In this document: one piece after another, positions 16,202 to 23,876 of the stretch
Layout of the letters: each line of letters opens with the position of its first letter
Numbering within the stretch: the first letter of the stretch is position 1
Made by a program: the position numbers and the translations under genes
The notes under the pieces: generated by a model
Database searches by the model: none
What the model saw: the letters and a program-made list of their open reading frames with translations, nothing else
Told to the model about the DNA's origin: nothing
Source of the DNA: JAZREA01 sp045660545
Lineage (GTDB): Bacteria; Bacillota; Clostridia; Monoglobales; Firm-18
Assembly (NCBI GenBank): GCA_045660545.1
Contig: JAZREA010000018.1
Span: 1 to 64,000, forward strand
Direction of reading: 5' to 3'
DNA length: 64,000 nucleotides

Positions 16202-16621
16202 ATGACAAATTTCAACAAGTACTATACGCTAAAAGGATATGAACTAAACAGTAATAGCGATTTAACAGCGGCTATGGAAGACTACCTTGAAATGATATAC
16301 AGAGTGTCAACAAAAAACGAATATGTCCGTACGGTGGATATTTCCTCCCTGCTTAATGTGAAGCCTTCTTCGGTAAGTAAAATGATATCCCACCTTGCAG
16401 AAGTAGGATATATAAAACCCAAAAAATACGGATATATCTACCTGACAGACAAGGGTAAGGAGGAGGGAGAGTACCTGCTTTATCGTCATAATGTTATACA
16501 CAATTTTTTGTGTTTTATTAACAAGAGTGATAACGAACTTGAACAGGCAGAAAAGATTGAACACTTTTTTGACAAAAATACTGTAAGAAATCTTGACTCT
16601 TTCATGAAAAAAATGACATAG
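16202..16621 (+). CDS. DtxR/MntR-family metal-dependent transcriptional regulator
   Basis: This 139-residue protein has an N-terminal winged helix-turn-helix (about 22-85; AMEDYLEMIYRV, VDISSLLNVKPSSVSKMISHL, GYIYLTDKGKEEG). A short helical metal-binding and dimerisation domain follows (about 86-139; YRHNVIHNFL, EQAEKIEHFFD). It lacks the C-terminal SH3 domain of DtxR/IdeR, so it is MntR-like in architecture. Divergence from feoAB makes iron or manganese control of that operon likely; which metal cannot be told from sequence. The native promoter was not recognised with confidence. Confidence 0.9.
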   Translation: MTNFNKYYTLKGYELNSNSDLTAAMEDYLEMIYRVSTKNEYVRTVDISSLLNVKPSSVSKMISHLAEVGYIKPKKYGYIYLTDKGKEEGEYLLYRHNVIHNFLCFINKSDNELEQAEKIEHFFDKNTVRNLDSFMKKMT

Positions 16622-16643
16622 CATATTTGCTGTGTCATTTTTT
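16615..16643 (+). terminator. Intrinsic terminator of the metal regulator gene
   Basis: GACATAGC (16615-16622) pairs with GCTGTGTC (16629-16636, one G-U pair), followed by ATTTTTT. The stem includes the stop codon of the regulator gene. Confidence 0.8.
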
Positions 16644-17010
16644 ATCCGGTAAAGTCTTCGACAATATGGTATATTTCCTCAAAGTTCTCCACAACAATTC
16701 CACGGTCAAACTGTTCGCGGTCGTATTTTCGGAGTGAATTGTAATCGATATCCAGCTTGCTTACAATTTTGTTTTGAGAGTTGTAGACGTAAATCTCGTT
16801 TTCTTTACTTTTGACTGTATATTTTGTGCTTTGTGCGGGTGGGTCGTTTTTGTCATTTGTCTTGATTTCGGGGTTGGTATTTTCTGTATTTACTGTGATT
16901 TGGGGCGCGAGATTTTCTGCGTTTTTTGTTGGCTTAAACCATAAATTTGAAACCGCAAATATCATTACGACAACAATGAAAATTGTGCCTAAAATGTAAA
17001 TTTTACGCAA
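16642..17010 (-). CDS. Membrane-anchored BofC-like protein
   Basis: This 122-residue protein has a single N-terminal membrane anchor (about 4-24), a Thr/Asn/Pro-rich linker and a C-terminal domain of about 60 residues (YTVKSKENEIYVYNSQNKIV, KYDREQFDRGIVVENFEEIY). The domain resembles the C-terminal domain of BofC, a regulator of the sigma-K checkpoint. Many Clostridia encode such short proteins whose function is unknown, so a sporulation role is only suggested. The start is TTG at 17010, seven bases after GAGGTGA. It converges on the metal-regulator gene; its stop lies within that gene's terminator region. Confidence 0.6.
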   Translation of the reverse strand: MRKIYILGTIFIVVVMIFAVSNLWFKPTKNAENLAPQITVNTENTNPEIKTNDKNDPPAQSTKYTVKSKENEIYVYNSQNKIVSKLDIDYNSLRKYDREQFDRGIVVENFEEIYHIVEDFTG

Positions 17011-17090
17011 TTTATTTCACCTCAGTTTAGATAATTTACAAAAAAGTAAAATATTATGCAAAAAACAGTAGATTTTTAAAAAAGATGTGA

Positions 17091-17096
17091 TATAAT
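17091..17096 (+). promoter_or_regulatory. Probable -10 element for the PBP gene
   Basis: TATAAT preceded by TG-A (GTGATATAAT), about 50 bases before the penicillin-binding protein start. No good -35 is seen at the proper distance, so it may be an extended -10 promoter. Confidence 0.45.
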
Positions 17097-17146
17097 AGAA
17101 TTGTATTAAAATTTTACTTTTTACCTACGAAAGAGAGAGGAAAGCC

Positions 17147-19348
17147 ATGAAAAGACCGGTAAAAAAACCTATGACCACTTTTTTAAAAGTGTTTTTGTCA
17201 ATTATATTGGTTGGAGTCGTTGTAATCGGAATAACTGCAATAGGCCTGTTTTCCGGTCTTATAGACACTACCGCTTCGCTTAATTTGGACGAGTACAATC
17301 TTAATCTGTCCTCGTTTGTTTATTGCGAAGACCCAAAAACAGGCGAGTTTGTTAAATATGAGCGTCTGTACGCTGAGGAAAACAGAATATGGGCAGACCT
17401 TGAAGAGATACCACAGCATGTTCAGGACGCAGCAATAGCGATAGAGGATGAGCGCTTTTATTCTCATAACGGCGTTGATATAAAAAGTACTGCCAAAGCG
17501 ACTTTTAAGTATGTTTTTGGAAACAGCACAACACGTGGAGGAAGTACGATTACCCAGCAGCTCGTTAAAAACCTTACCGGCGACAGGGATAAAAGCGTTA
17601 CACGTAAGATTACCGAAATGCTCCGAGCAATCCAGCTTGAAAGAAAACTTTCAAAAGATGAAATTTTAGAGCTATACTTAAACTCGTTTTATTTAGGAGA
17701 GGGCTGTAACGGAATAAGGAGCGCAGCAGAGTTCTACTTCGGTAAGGAACTTTCGGAGATTACTGTTGCTGAGGGTGCTGCACTTGTTGGTATAACACAG
17801 TACCCGACTTTGTATGACCCGCTTATTAACCCGGATGAAAACAAGAAGAAGCAAGAGCTTGTTCTTGCTAAAATGCATGAGCTTGGCTATTTAAACGACG
17901 ATGAGTATGAGGAGGCTGTTGAACAGGAGCTTGAGTTCGTTGGCACAACCGAATCACGTGCGTCGTCTAAGCAGTCGTACTTTGTTGATGAAATAATACG
18001 TGAAGTTATAGACGATTTGCAAAAAGAGCTTGGATACACCGAATCTGTTGCAACAAAAATGCTATACAGCGGTGGCATAAAAATATATTCGACCTTGGAC
18101 CCCGAAGTTCAGGCGGCAGTTGACAAAGTCTTTTCTGACGAGGAAAATCTGGCGTCCGGAAGCAAGGGAACTCCGCAAGCTTCTATGTGTATTATGGACC
18201 CGTACACGGGCGAAGTTAAGGCTATGGTAGGCGGCTTTGGTAAAAAGAGCGGAACACTTACATTAAACCGTGCTACACAGACATACAGACAGCCCGGCTC
18301 GTCCATTAAGCCGATAGCTGTTTATGCTCCGGCTATTGAGTCCGGCGTAATCTCAACAACAAGCGTTTATGAGGACAAGCCTATCACAATTGGTGACTGG
18401 TCCCCTGTAAACTATTATAACGGATTTAAAGGTAAGGTCAGCGTAAGGTATGCTGTTGACCAGTCTGTTAACACAGTTCCGATCCAGATTTTACAGGAGC
18501 TTGGGGTTAATAAATCATACGATTTCCTTTCGCAAAAGCTTGGTGTTACGTCCCTTACTGAGTCTGACCGCAACCTTGCGGCCTTGGCGCTTGGCGGACT
18601 TACGAAGGGTATCTCCAATATGGAGATAACTGCTGCATATTGCGCTTTTGTAAACGATGGTGTATATAACACTCCACTTACTTACACAAAGGTTGAAGAC
18701 GCTAACGGCAAGGTTCTGCTTGAAAAGAGGAACAAGTCGAATATTGCTATGAAGTCGGAGACGGCAAGAACTATTAACGGATTTTTAAAATCTGTATGTG
18801 ACAGAGGAACAGGAACACCTGCCCGCTTTGGCGGCGGTTATACAATCGCAGGTAAAACAGGTACTACTGACGATAATAAGGACAGATGGTTTGTAGGTTA
18901 TACCCCGTATTACTGCGCTGCGGTGTGGGTGGGCTATGACCAGAACTATCCGCTTAACTTTTTCTCTGCGAACCCGACGATTCCGCTTTGGAGAAAGGTT
19001 ATGAGCGAGGTTCACTCTGTTAAGAAACTTCCGTCAAAGTCGTTTAAGTATATAGAGATTCCTGATGTTGAAATAGAACAACATGACTTTGATTTAATAG
19101 ATGGCAAGATATGTATGGATTCCGGCTACATTGCAACTTCGCTTTGCCCGGAAGAGTCGCTTGTCGATGCGGACACAACAGAACTTGAAGATTATTGTAA
19201 TGTTCACGGCAAGTCTGAAGAGGAACAAGAGCAGAATGGAGAAGAATCAGAAACAAATCCTGAGTCTCCAACAACTTCTGATGATCCGGTTGAAACACCA
19301 CCTACTGCTCCTGACAACGATTATTTGTATTCCGACACAGGTATTTAA
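17147..19348 (+). CDS. Class A penicillin-binding protein (PBP1A-type)
   Basis: This bifunctional cell-wall enzyme has 733 residues. There is a membrane anchor (about 11-36), then a GT51 glycosyltransferase domain with catalytic Glu100 in AIAIEDERFY and the second motif RGGSTITQQLVKN. A transpeptidase domain follows with Ser385 in QPGSSIKP (SxxK), an SVN motif (DQSVNTVPI) and KTG at 570-572. It polymerises lipid II and crosslinks peptides outside the membrane. The C-terminus (about 655-733) is a Glu/Pro/Thr-rich acidic tail with two Cys pairs nearby. The ribosome binding site is GAGAGAGGAAAG. It is the first of a run of wall and division genes (murA, divIB, ftsZ). Confidence 0.95.
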   Translation: MKRPVKKPMTTFLKVFLSIILVGVVVIGITAIGLFSGLIDTTASLNLDEYNLNLSSFVYCEDPKTGEFVKYERLYAEENRIWADLEEIPQHVQDAAIAIEDERFYSHNGVDIKSTAKATFKYVFGNSTTRGGSTITQQLVKNLTGDRDKSVTRKITEMLRAIQLERKLSKDEILELYLNSFYLGEGCNGIRSAAEFYFGKELSEITVAEGAALVGITQYPTLYDPLINPDENKKKQELVLAKMHELGYLNDDEYEEAVEQELEFVGTTESRASSKQSYFVDEIIREVIDDLQKELGYTESVATKMLYSGGIKIYSTLDPEVQAAVDKVFSDEENLASGSKGTPQASMCIMDPYTGEVKAMVGGFGKKSGTLTLNRATQTYRQPGSSIKPIAVYAPAIESGVISTTSVYEDKPITIGDWSPVNYYNGFKGKVSVRYAVDQSVNTVPIQILQELGVNKSYDFLSQKLGVTSLTESDRNLAALALGGLTKGISNMEITAAYCAFVNDGVYNTPLTYTKVEDANGKVLLEKRNKSNIAMKSETARTINGFLKSVCDRGTGTPARFGGGYTIAGKTGTTDDNKDRWFVGYTPYYCAAVWVGYDQNYPLNFFSANPTIPLWRKVMSEVHSVKKLPSKSFKYIEIPDVEIEQHDFDLIDGKICMDSGYIATSLCPEESLVDADTTELEDYCNVHGKSEEEQEQNGEESETNPESPTTSDDPVETPPTAPDNDYLYSDTGI

Positions 19349-19356
19349 CAAATTAA

Positions 19357-19402
19357 CCGCAATAATGTGCTTTGCATAATATGGAGTATATTATTGCGGA
19401 GG
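19357..19402 (+). promoter_or_regulatory. Hairpin overlapping the murA ribosome binding site
   Basis: CCGCAATAAT (19357-19366) and ATTATTGCGG (19390-19399) are perfect 10-bp complements. The 3' arm contains the first two G residues of the murA Shine-Dalgarno GGAGG (19398-19402), so the stem could limit ribosome access. Whether it is regulatory is inference. Confidence 0.5.
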
Positions 19403-19410
19403 TGTTTGCT

Positions 19411-20667
19411 TTGAAAAAAATTTTGGTAAAAGGCGGCAATACCTTAAACGGCGAGGTAAGTGTTCATGGGGCCAAAAACGCAGTACTGCCCATCTTGGCG
19501 GCGTCAATTCTAACGGGAGATAACTGTGTGATACACAATTGCCCCGATTTGTCCGATGTAAGTCATACCCTCGATATAATCAGGTTTTTAGGCTATGATG
19601 TAGCATTCGGAAATGACACCGTCAGTATTTCTTACTCTCGTCCACCGGTTAGTACACAAATCCCCGATACCATGATGCAGAAAATGCGCTCTTCGATACT
19701 TTTTTTGGGTTCGCTGCTCAATAAATATAAGTATGCGAAGATAACATTACCGGGAGGTTGTGAGCTTGGCGCCAGGCCAATAGACCTCCACCTTAAAGCT
19801 TTTGAACAGCTTGGTGTTGTCATAAACGAGCGCTGCGGATATTACGAATGTTTTGCGGAAAAGATAGTTGGTGACGATGTTTATCTTGACTTTCCGAGCG
19901 TTGGAGCAACAGAAAATATAATTATTCTTTCCTGCCGTTGCAGCGGAATAACTGTTATACATAACGCTGCAAAGGAGCCTGAAATAGTAGACCTTCAGAA
20001 TTTTTTGAACTCTGCGGGAGCCAAAATTGTAGGAGCAGGTACTGACACGGTGTATATCTGCGGTGTCAATTCTCTTCACGATACCGAGTATACAGTTATG
20101 CCCGACAGAATTGTTGCGGCAACATATCTTATAGCCGCCGCGGCTTCAAACAGCGAGATACTGGTAAAGGATGTTTGTCCTGACGACCTCTTTTCGGTTA
20201 TGTTTGTTCTTCAACAGTGCGGTGTGGGCTTGAAATTTGAGGACGACTGGGTTCGCGTTTTAAAGTCGGATAAAATAAAATCTATTGACCTTTTAAGGAC
20301 TATGCCCTATCCCGGATTTCCTACCGATGTTCAGTCTGTAATTTCTCCGCTGTTGTCAATAGCAAACGGCACCAGCATTATTTCGGAAAACCTTTTCGAA
20401 AGCAGGTTTAAGCATATTAACGAACTTAACAGGATGGGCGCAGATATCAGCGTAATGGAAAGAAACGCAGTAATTCGTGGCGTTGATAAACTCTATGGCG
20501 CTAATGTTAAGGCTATGGATTTAAGAGGTGCTGCGGGCTTGATTGTAGCCGGGCTGTGCGCAGATGGCGACACTGTAATTGATGGAATAGAGTATTTAGA
20601 GCGAGGCTACGATAGCTTTATAGAAAATTTAAATTCACTTGGAGCGGAGATTAACTACATTTCATAA
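19411..20667 (+). CDS. murA: UDP-N-acetylglucosamine 1-carboxyvinyltransferase
   Basis: MurA transfers enolpyruvate from PEP to UDP-GlcNAc, the first committed step of peptidoglycan synthesis. From the TTG at 19411, eight bases after GGAGG, the protein is 418 residues, exactly the family norm; the longer upstream in-frame extension has no ribosome binding site. Lys22 lies in GAKNAVLPILAA, and the fosfomycin-target cysteine is Cys117 in LPGGCELGARP. The C-terminal half has the conserved PGFPTDVQS segment and DLRGAAGL. The stop is followed ten bases later by the divIB start, so the two are in one operon. Confidence 0.95.
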   Translation: MKKILVKGGNTLNGEVSVHGAKNAVLPILAASILTGDNCVIHNCPDLSDVSHTLDIIRFLGYDVAFGNDTVSISYSRPPVSTQIPDTMMQKMRSSILFLGSLLNKYKYAKITLPGGCELGARPIDLHLKAFEQLGVVINERCGYYECFAEKIVGDDVYLDFPSVGATENIIILSCRCSGITVIHNAAKEPEIVDLQNFLNSAGAKIVGAGTDTVYICGVNSLHDTEYTVMPDRIVAATYLIAAAASNSEILVKDVCPDDLFSVMFVLQQCGVGLKFEDDWVRVLKSDKIKSIDLLRTMPYPGFPTDVQSVISPLLSIANGTSIISENLFESRFKHINELNRMGADISVMERNAVIRGVDKLYGANVKAMDLRGAAGLIVAGLCADGDTVIDGIEYLERGYDSFIENLNSLGAEINYIS

Positions 20668-20677
20668 CGGAGGAAAT

Positions 20678-21469
20678 ATGAAGTATATAGATAAAACGAC
20701 CCAAAGCGGCAAGGTTGTAAAATTAAAGAACTATAAAAGGCGCGCCAGAAGAAACAAGATTCGCAGAAAAGTCCTTTTGTTTCTTTTGATTTTTGTTGCA
20801 ATCAGCTTCTTTTTGATGTACGCTCCGTTTATGAAGGTTAAAAGCATAAATTGCTATGGCAATTCCAAAATTACCTCCGAAGAGCTTGTCTCGACCTCCG
20901 GTTTTTGTATTGGTAACAACATAATAAGGGTTAATAAGTCAAAGGCTTTAAAATCTATTTCTGATTTGCCGTATGTAAGGAACGTTAAAATCAGGAGAAG
21001 GTTTCCGTCTAAAATTAATATAGCTATAACGGAATGCCAAGTCTACGCATATGCCAAGCTGAAGGATACATATATTTGTATCGATGAACAGGGCAAGGTT
21101 TTGGAGGTTATGAAGGAACAACCGCAGTTCCCCTGTTGCGCTCTTTTGGGCGTTCAGGCTAAGACACCCAAAATCGCCCAGCCGGTTTCGTTTAAAAACG
21201 AAAATCAGGATGCGGCTTATCGTGAGTTGGCGACGGTTTTGTATTCGTCGGATTTCAAAGATATAGTTACTTCAATAGACCTTACAAAAGTTGATGACAT
21301 TAAGTTTATGGTGGCGGATTCCCTTGAAGTGAAAATTGGTAATGCAGATAACCTGGATTATAAAATCAACTTTCTTGCCTCGGGAGCTTATCTGAATATA
21401 GGCCCGAACAGAAAGGGTACGCTGGATGTCAGCTTCGGTACCAGTGCGACGTTTAAAGAAATTTATTAA
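20678..21469 (+). CDS. divIB: Cell division protein FtsQ/DivIB
   Basis: This 263-residue bitopic membrane protein has a basic cytoplasmic tail (about 1-35, YKRRARRNKIRRK), one membrane helix (about 36-53), a POTRA domain (about 58-125; MKVKSINCYGNSKITSEELV) and a beta domain. It belongs to the divisome FtsQ-FtsL-FtsB subcomplex. I start it at the ATG at 20678 because CGGAGG sits just ahead (20668-20673); an upstream in-frame extension overlapping murA has no ribosome binding site. It lies between murA and the DUF881 gene, as in other Clostridia. Confidence 0.88.
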   Translation: MKYIDKTTQSGKVVKLKNYKRRARRNKIRRKVLLFLLIFVAISFFLMYAPFMKVKSINCYGNSKITSEELVSTSGFCIGNNIIRVNKSKALKSISDLPYVRNVKIRRRFPSKINIAITECQVYAYAKLKDTYICIDEQGKVLEVMKEQPQFPCCALLGVQAKTPKIAQPVSFKNENQDAAYRELATVLYSSDFKDIVTSIDLTKVDDIKFMVADSLEVKIGNADNLDYKINFLASGAYLNIGPNRKGTLDVSFGTSATFKEIY

Positions 21470-21493
21470 TTTGACATATGAGGAGTGAATCAC

Positions 21494-22234
21494 TTGAAAA
21501 ATAAAATATCAAGCGCAACGTTTTCGATAGGAATTGTGTGTTTAGTAATGGCGTTTGTGGTTACATTACAGATTAAGAGTGTTATATATAACCACGCTGT
21601 CAATACACAAGAGTCCCTTCGTGTTGAAGACCTTTTGATGCAGCTTAACGATGAACGTAAAAAGAATAATAATTTAAACGAACTTGTCTCCTCATTAAAG
21701 TCTGATATACAGTCGTTTAAGGATGAGGCCGCTGAAAACAGTAACTACTCAAAGACTCTGCTTAGCCAGATAGAAAAGGCAGAGCTGCTTGCAGGCCTGG
21801 TGGAGGTAGAAGGTAGCGGTGTAATTGTTACAGTTAAAGACAGCACACAAAAGAACGTAATAGGAGACGCAAACGCGTACATTATTCACGACACAGACCT
21901 CTTAACAATCATAAATGAGCTTTGTGACGCGGGCGCAGAGGCTATTTCGATTAACGGCGAAAGGATGATTTCTACAACTGAAATCAGGTGCGCCGGTGCA
22001 ACAGTCAGCGTAAATAACTCCCGATATGCACAGCCTTTTGTAATCAAGGCAATTGGAGACCCTGTTAATCTCGAAAACGCACTTTTGATGAGAGATGGCG
22101 TTTATGACACGCTCACTACGTGGGGACTTGGTATAGATATTAAAAAGGTCAGCAGCATTACTGTTCCTGCCTATACGGGTACATTAAATTACAAATATGC
22201 AAAGCCGGTTATGAAGCCGCAAGATGACCAATAG
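21494..22234 (+). CDS. DUF881 division-cluster membrane protein
   Basis: This 246-residue protein starts at a TTG at 21494, eight bases after AGGAG. It has one N-terminal membrane helix (about 8-30), a coiled coil (about 40-100; VEDLLMQLNDERKKNNNL) and a conserved extracytoplasmic domain (about 100-235) of the DUF881 family (VEGSGVIVTVKDS, NELCDAGAEAISINGERM). Members sit beside sbp and ftsZ in Firmicutes (YlxW/YlxX of Bacillus). A role in division or wall growth is suggested by genomic context only. Confidence 0.85.
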   Translation: MKNKISSATFSIGIVCLVMAFVVTLQIKSVIYNHAVNTQESLRVEDLLMQLNDERKKNNNLNELVSSLKSDIQSFKDEAAENSNYSKTLLSQIEKAELLAGLVEVEGSGVIVTVKDSTQKNVIGDANAYIIHDTDLLTIINELCDAGAEAISINGERMISTTEIRCAGATVSVNNSRYAQPFVIKAIGDPVNLENALLMRDGVYDTLTTWGLGIDIKKVSSITVPAYTGTLNYKYAKPVMKPQDDQ

Positions 22235-22245
22235 GAGGTGCAGAT

Positions 22246-22605
22246 ATGATAGTTATAGTTTCTTGCCTGATAGTAGGCGTTCTTGCTGCACTTTTTGTGC
22301 CGTTTAATTTTTCGACACAAATCACGCCGTATATTGCAATAGCACTCCTTGCGGGGTTTGACTCAATATTTGGCGGAATAGTTGCAACGCTTAACAACAA
22401 TTTTAAGCTTAATATCTTTGTTACAGGATTTTTTGGTAACGCACTTTTGGCCGCTATAATAACATATATCGGCACCTTGCTAAACGTCGATTTGTCGATA
22501 GCTGCGATAGTTGTTTTCGGTACTCGCCTGTTCCAGAACTTCGCGATAATAAGAAGGTTTTTAATTGACAAACATAACGGTAAATTTGTTGATAAAAAAA
22601 TATAA
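22246..22605 (+). CDS. sbp: Small basic protein Sbp (DUF1290)
   Basis: This 119-residue protein has three or four membrane helices and the family stretch PYIAIALLAGFDSIFGG, ending with a basic tail (FLIDKHNGKFVDKK). It belongs to the Sbp/DUF1290 family always found next to DUF881 genes and upstream of ftsZ in Firmicutes. AGGAGGTG precedes the ATG. Biochemical function is not known. No ftsA gene lies between it and ftsZ. Confidence 0.87.
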   Translation: MIVIVSCLIVGVLAALFVPFNFSTQITPYIAIALLAGFDSIFGGIVATLNNNFKLNIFVTGFFGNALLAAIITYIGTLLNVDLSIAAIVVFGTRLFQNFAIIRRFLIDKHNGKFVDKKI

Positions 22606-22611
22606 AAACAC

Positions 22612-22640
22612 TTTACAAATTCGAGGTTTTTATATATAAT
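22612..22640 (+). promoter_or_regulatory. Probable sigma-A promoter of ftsZ
   Basis: TTTACA (22612-22617), 17-base spacer, TATAAT (22635-22640), just after sbp and 36 bases before the ftsZ start. It allows ftsZ expression apart from the upstream operon. Confidence 0.7.
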
Positions 22641-22675
22641 ATAATTATATATGTATAATGTGAGGAGGATTACCA

Positions 22676-23791
22676 TTGATAGAACTTGAAATAGAAAGAG
22701 AAAGTCTTGCCAATATAAAGGTAGTTGGCGTTGGCGGTGGTGGTAACAACGCTGTTAACAGAATGATTGAGGCTGGACTCAGATCTGTTGAGTTTATTTC
22801 CATCAACACTGATGGACAAGCTTTAAAGCGCGCAAATTCAAATACAAAAATTCAAATCGGAGATAAAATTTCCAAAGGTCTTGGTGCCGGCGGTAACCCG
22901 GAAATCGGTCAAAAGGCTGCTGAGGAAAACAGAGAGGAAATTGCTGACGCATTAAGAGACGCTGACATGGTGTTTGTTACTGCTGGTATGGGCGGCGGAA
23001 CAGGTACAGGCGCTGCTCCTGTTGTAGCAGGTATTGCAAGAGAGCTTGGTAAGCTTACAATCTCTATCGTAACAAAGCCGTTTTCATTCGAGGGCAAAAA
23101 GAGAATGCTCCAGGCTGAAAAGGGAATAGAAGAATTAAAGAAAAATTCCGACTCACTCGTAATTATACCTAATGACAAGCTTTTAGATATTGCTAAGGAT
23201 AAAAAGAACGCTACACTAAGAGAGTCTTTCCAGGTGGCAGACGACGTATTAAGACAGGGCGTACAGGGCATAAGTGAACTTATCGTTGCTCCCGGTCTTA
23301 TCAACCTCGACTTTGCCGATGTAAAGGCAGTTATGAAAAACACAGGCCTTGCTCACATGGGTGTTGGTCGTGCAAAGGGCGAAAACCGTGCAGAAGAAGC
23401 AGCAAGAATGGCTATCAACAGTCCGTTGCTTGAAACTTCAATTGCCGGTGCTAAGGGCGTGTTGTTGAACATTTCCGGTGGTCCGGACCTCGGTATGCTT
23501 GAAATTCAGAGAGCTAACGAGCTTGTTCAGGAGCTTGCTGACGTTGATGCAGAATTTATCTTCGGTGCAATCATCAAAGATACACTCGAAGACGAAATCG
23601 AAATCACTCTTGTTGCTACCGGTTTTGACAACAGAGACGAGATTGACCTTCCGCTTTGGAGTAAGCCTAACATTTCTTCTGCGCCGGTAGAAGAAAAGGT
23701 TGAAAAACCTGCAAACCCATTTGACACTCTAATACATAGCACAATGAAGGAAGACGACCTTGATATTCCCGACTTTTTAAAGAATAACTAA
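22676..23791 (+). CDS. ftsZ: Cell division GTPase FtsZ
   Basis: FtsZ is the tubulin-like GTPase that forms the division ring. The 371-residue protein starts at TTG, seven bases after GAGGAGG. It shows the N-terminal GVGGGGNNAV motif, the tubulin signature GGGTGTG at 106-112, and the T7 catalytic loop NLDFAD at 210-215. The C-terminal conserved peptide is DDLDIPDFLKNN, the docking site for ZapA/SepF/FtsA-type partners. A terminator hairpin follows. No ftsA is next to it, so SepF or a distant FtsA presumably anchors the ring. Confidence 0.97.
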   Translation: MIELEIERESLANIKVVGVGGGGNNAVNRMIEAGLRSVEFISINTDGQALKRANSNTKIQIGDKISKGLGAGGNPEIGQKAAEENREEIADALRDADMVFVTAGMGGGTGTGAAPVVAGIARELGKLTISIVTKPFSFEGKKRMLQAEKGIEELKKNSDSLVIIPNDKLLDIAKDKKNATLRESFQVADDVLRQGVQGISELIVAPGLINLDFADVKAVMKNTGLAHMGVGRAKGENRAEEAARMAINSPLLETSIAGAKGVLLNISGGPDLGMLEIQRANELVQELADVDAEFIFGAIIKDTLEDEIEITLVATGFDNRDEIDLPLWSKPNISSAPVEEKVEKPANPFDTLIHSTMKEDDLDIPDFLKNN

Positions 23792-23824
23792 TCTTGTTTT
23801 TCCAATTTCATTGATTATACGAAT

Positions 23825-23856
23825 AAGACTTCGGTTTTTGGCTGAAGTCTTATTTG
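23825..23856 (+). terminator. Intrinsic terminator of ftsZ
   Basis: AAGACTTC (23825-23832) pairs with GAAGTCTT (23844-23851), followed by ATTTG. It separates the division cluster from polA. Confidence 0.7.
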
Positions 23857-23876
23857 CAATTACAGAGGTGAATGTT

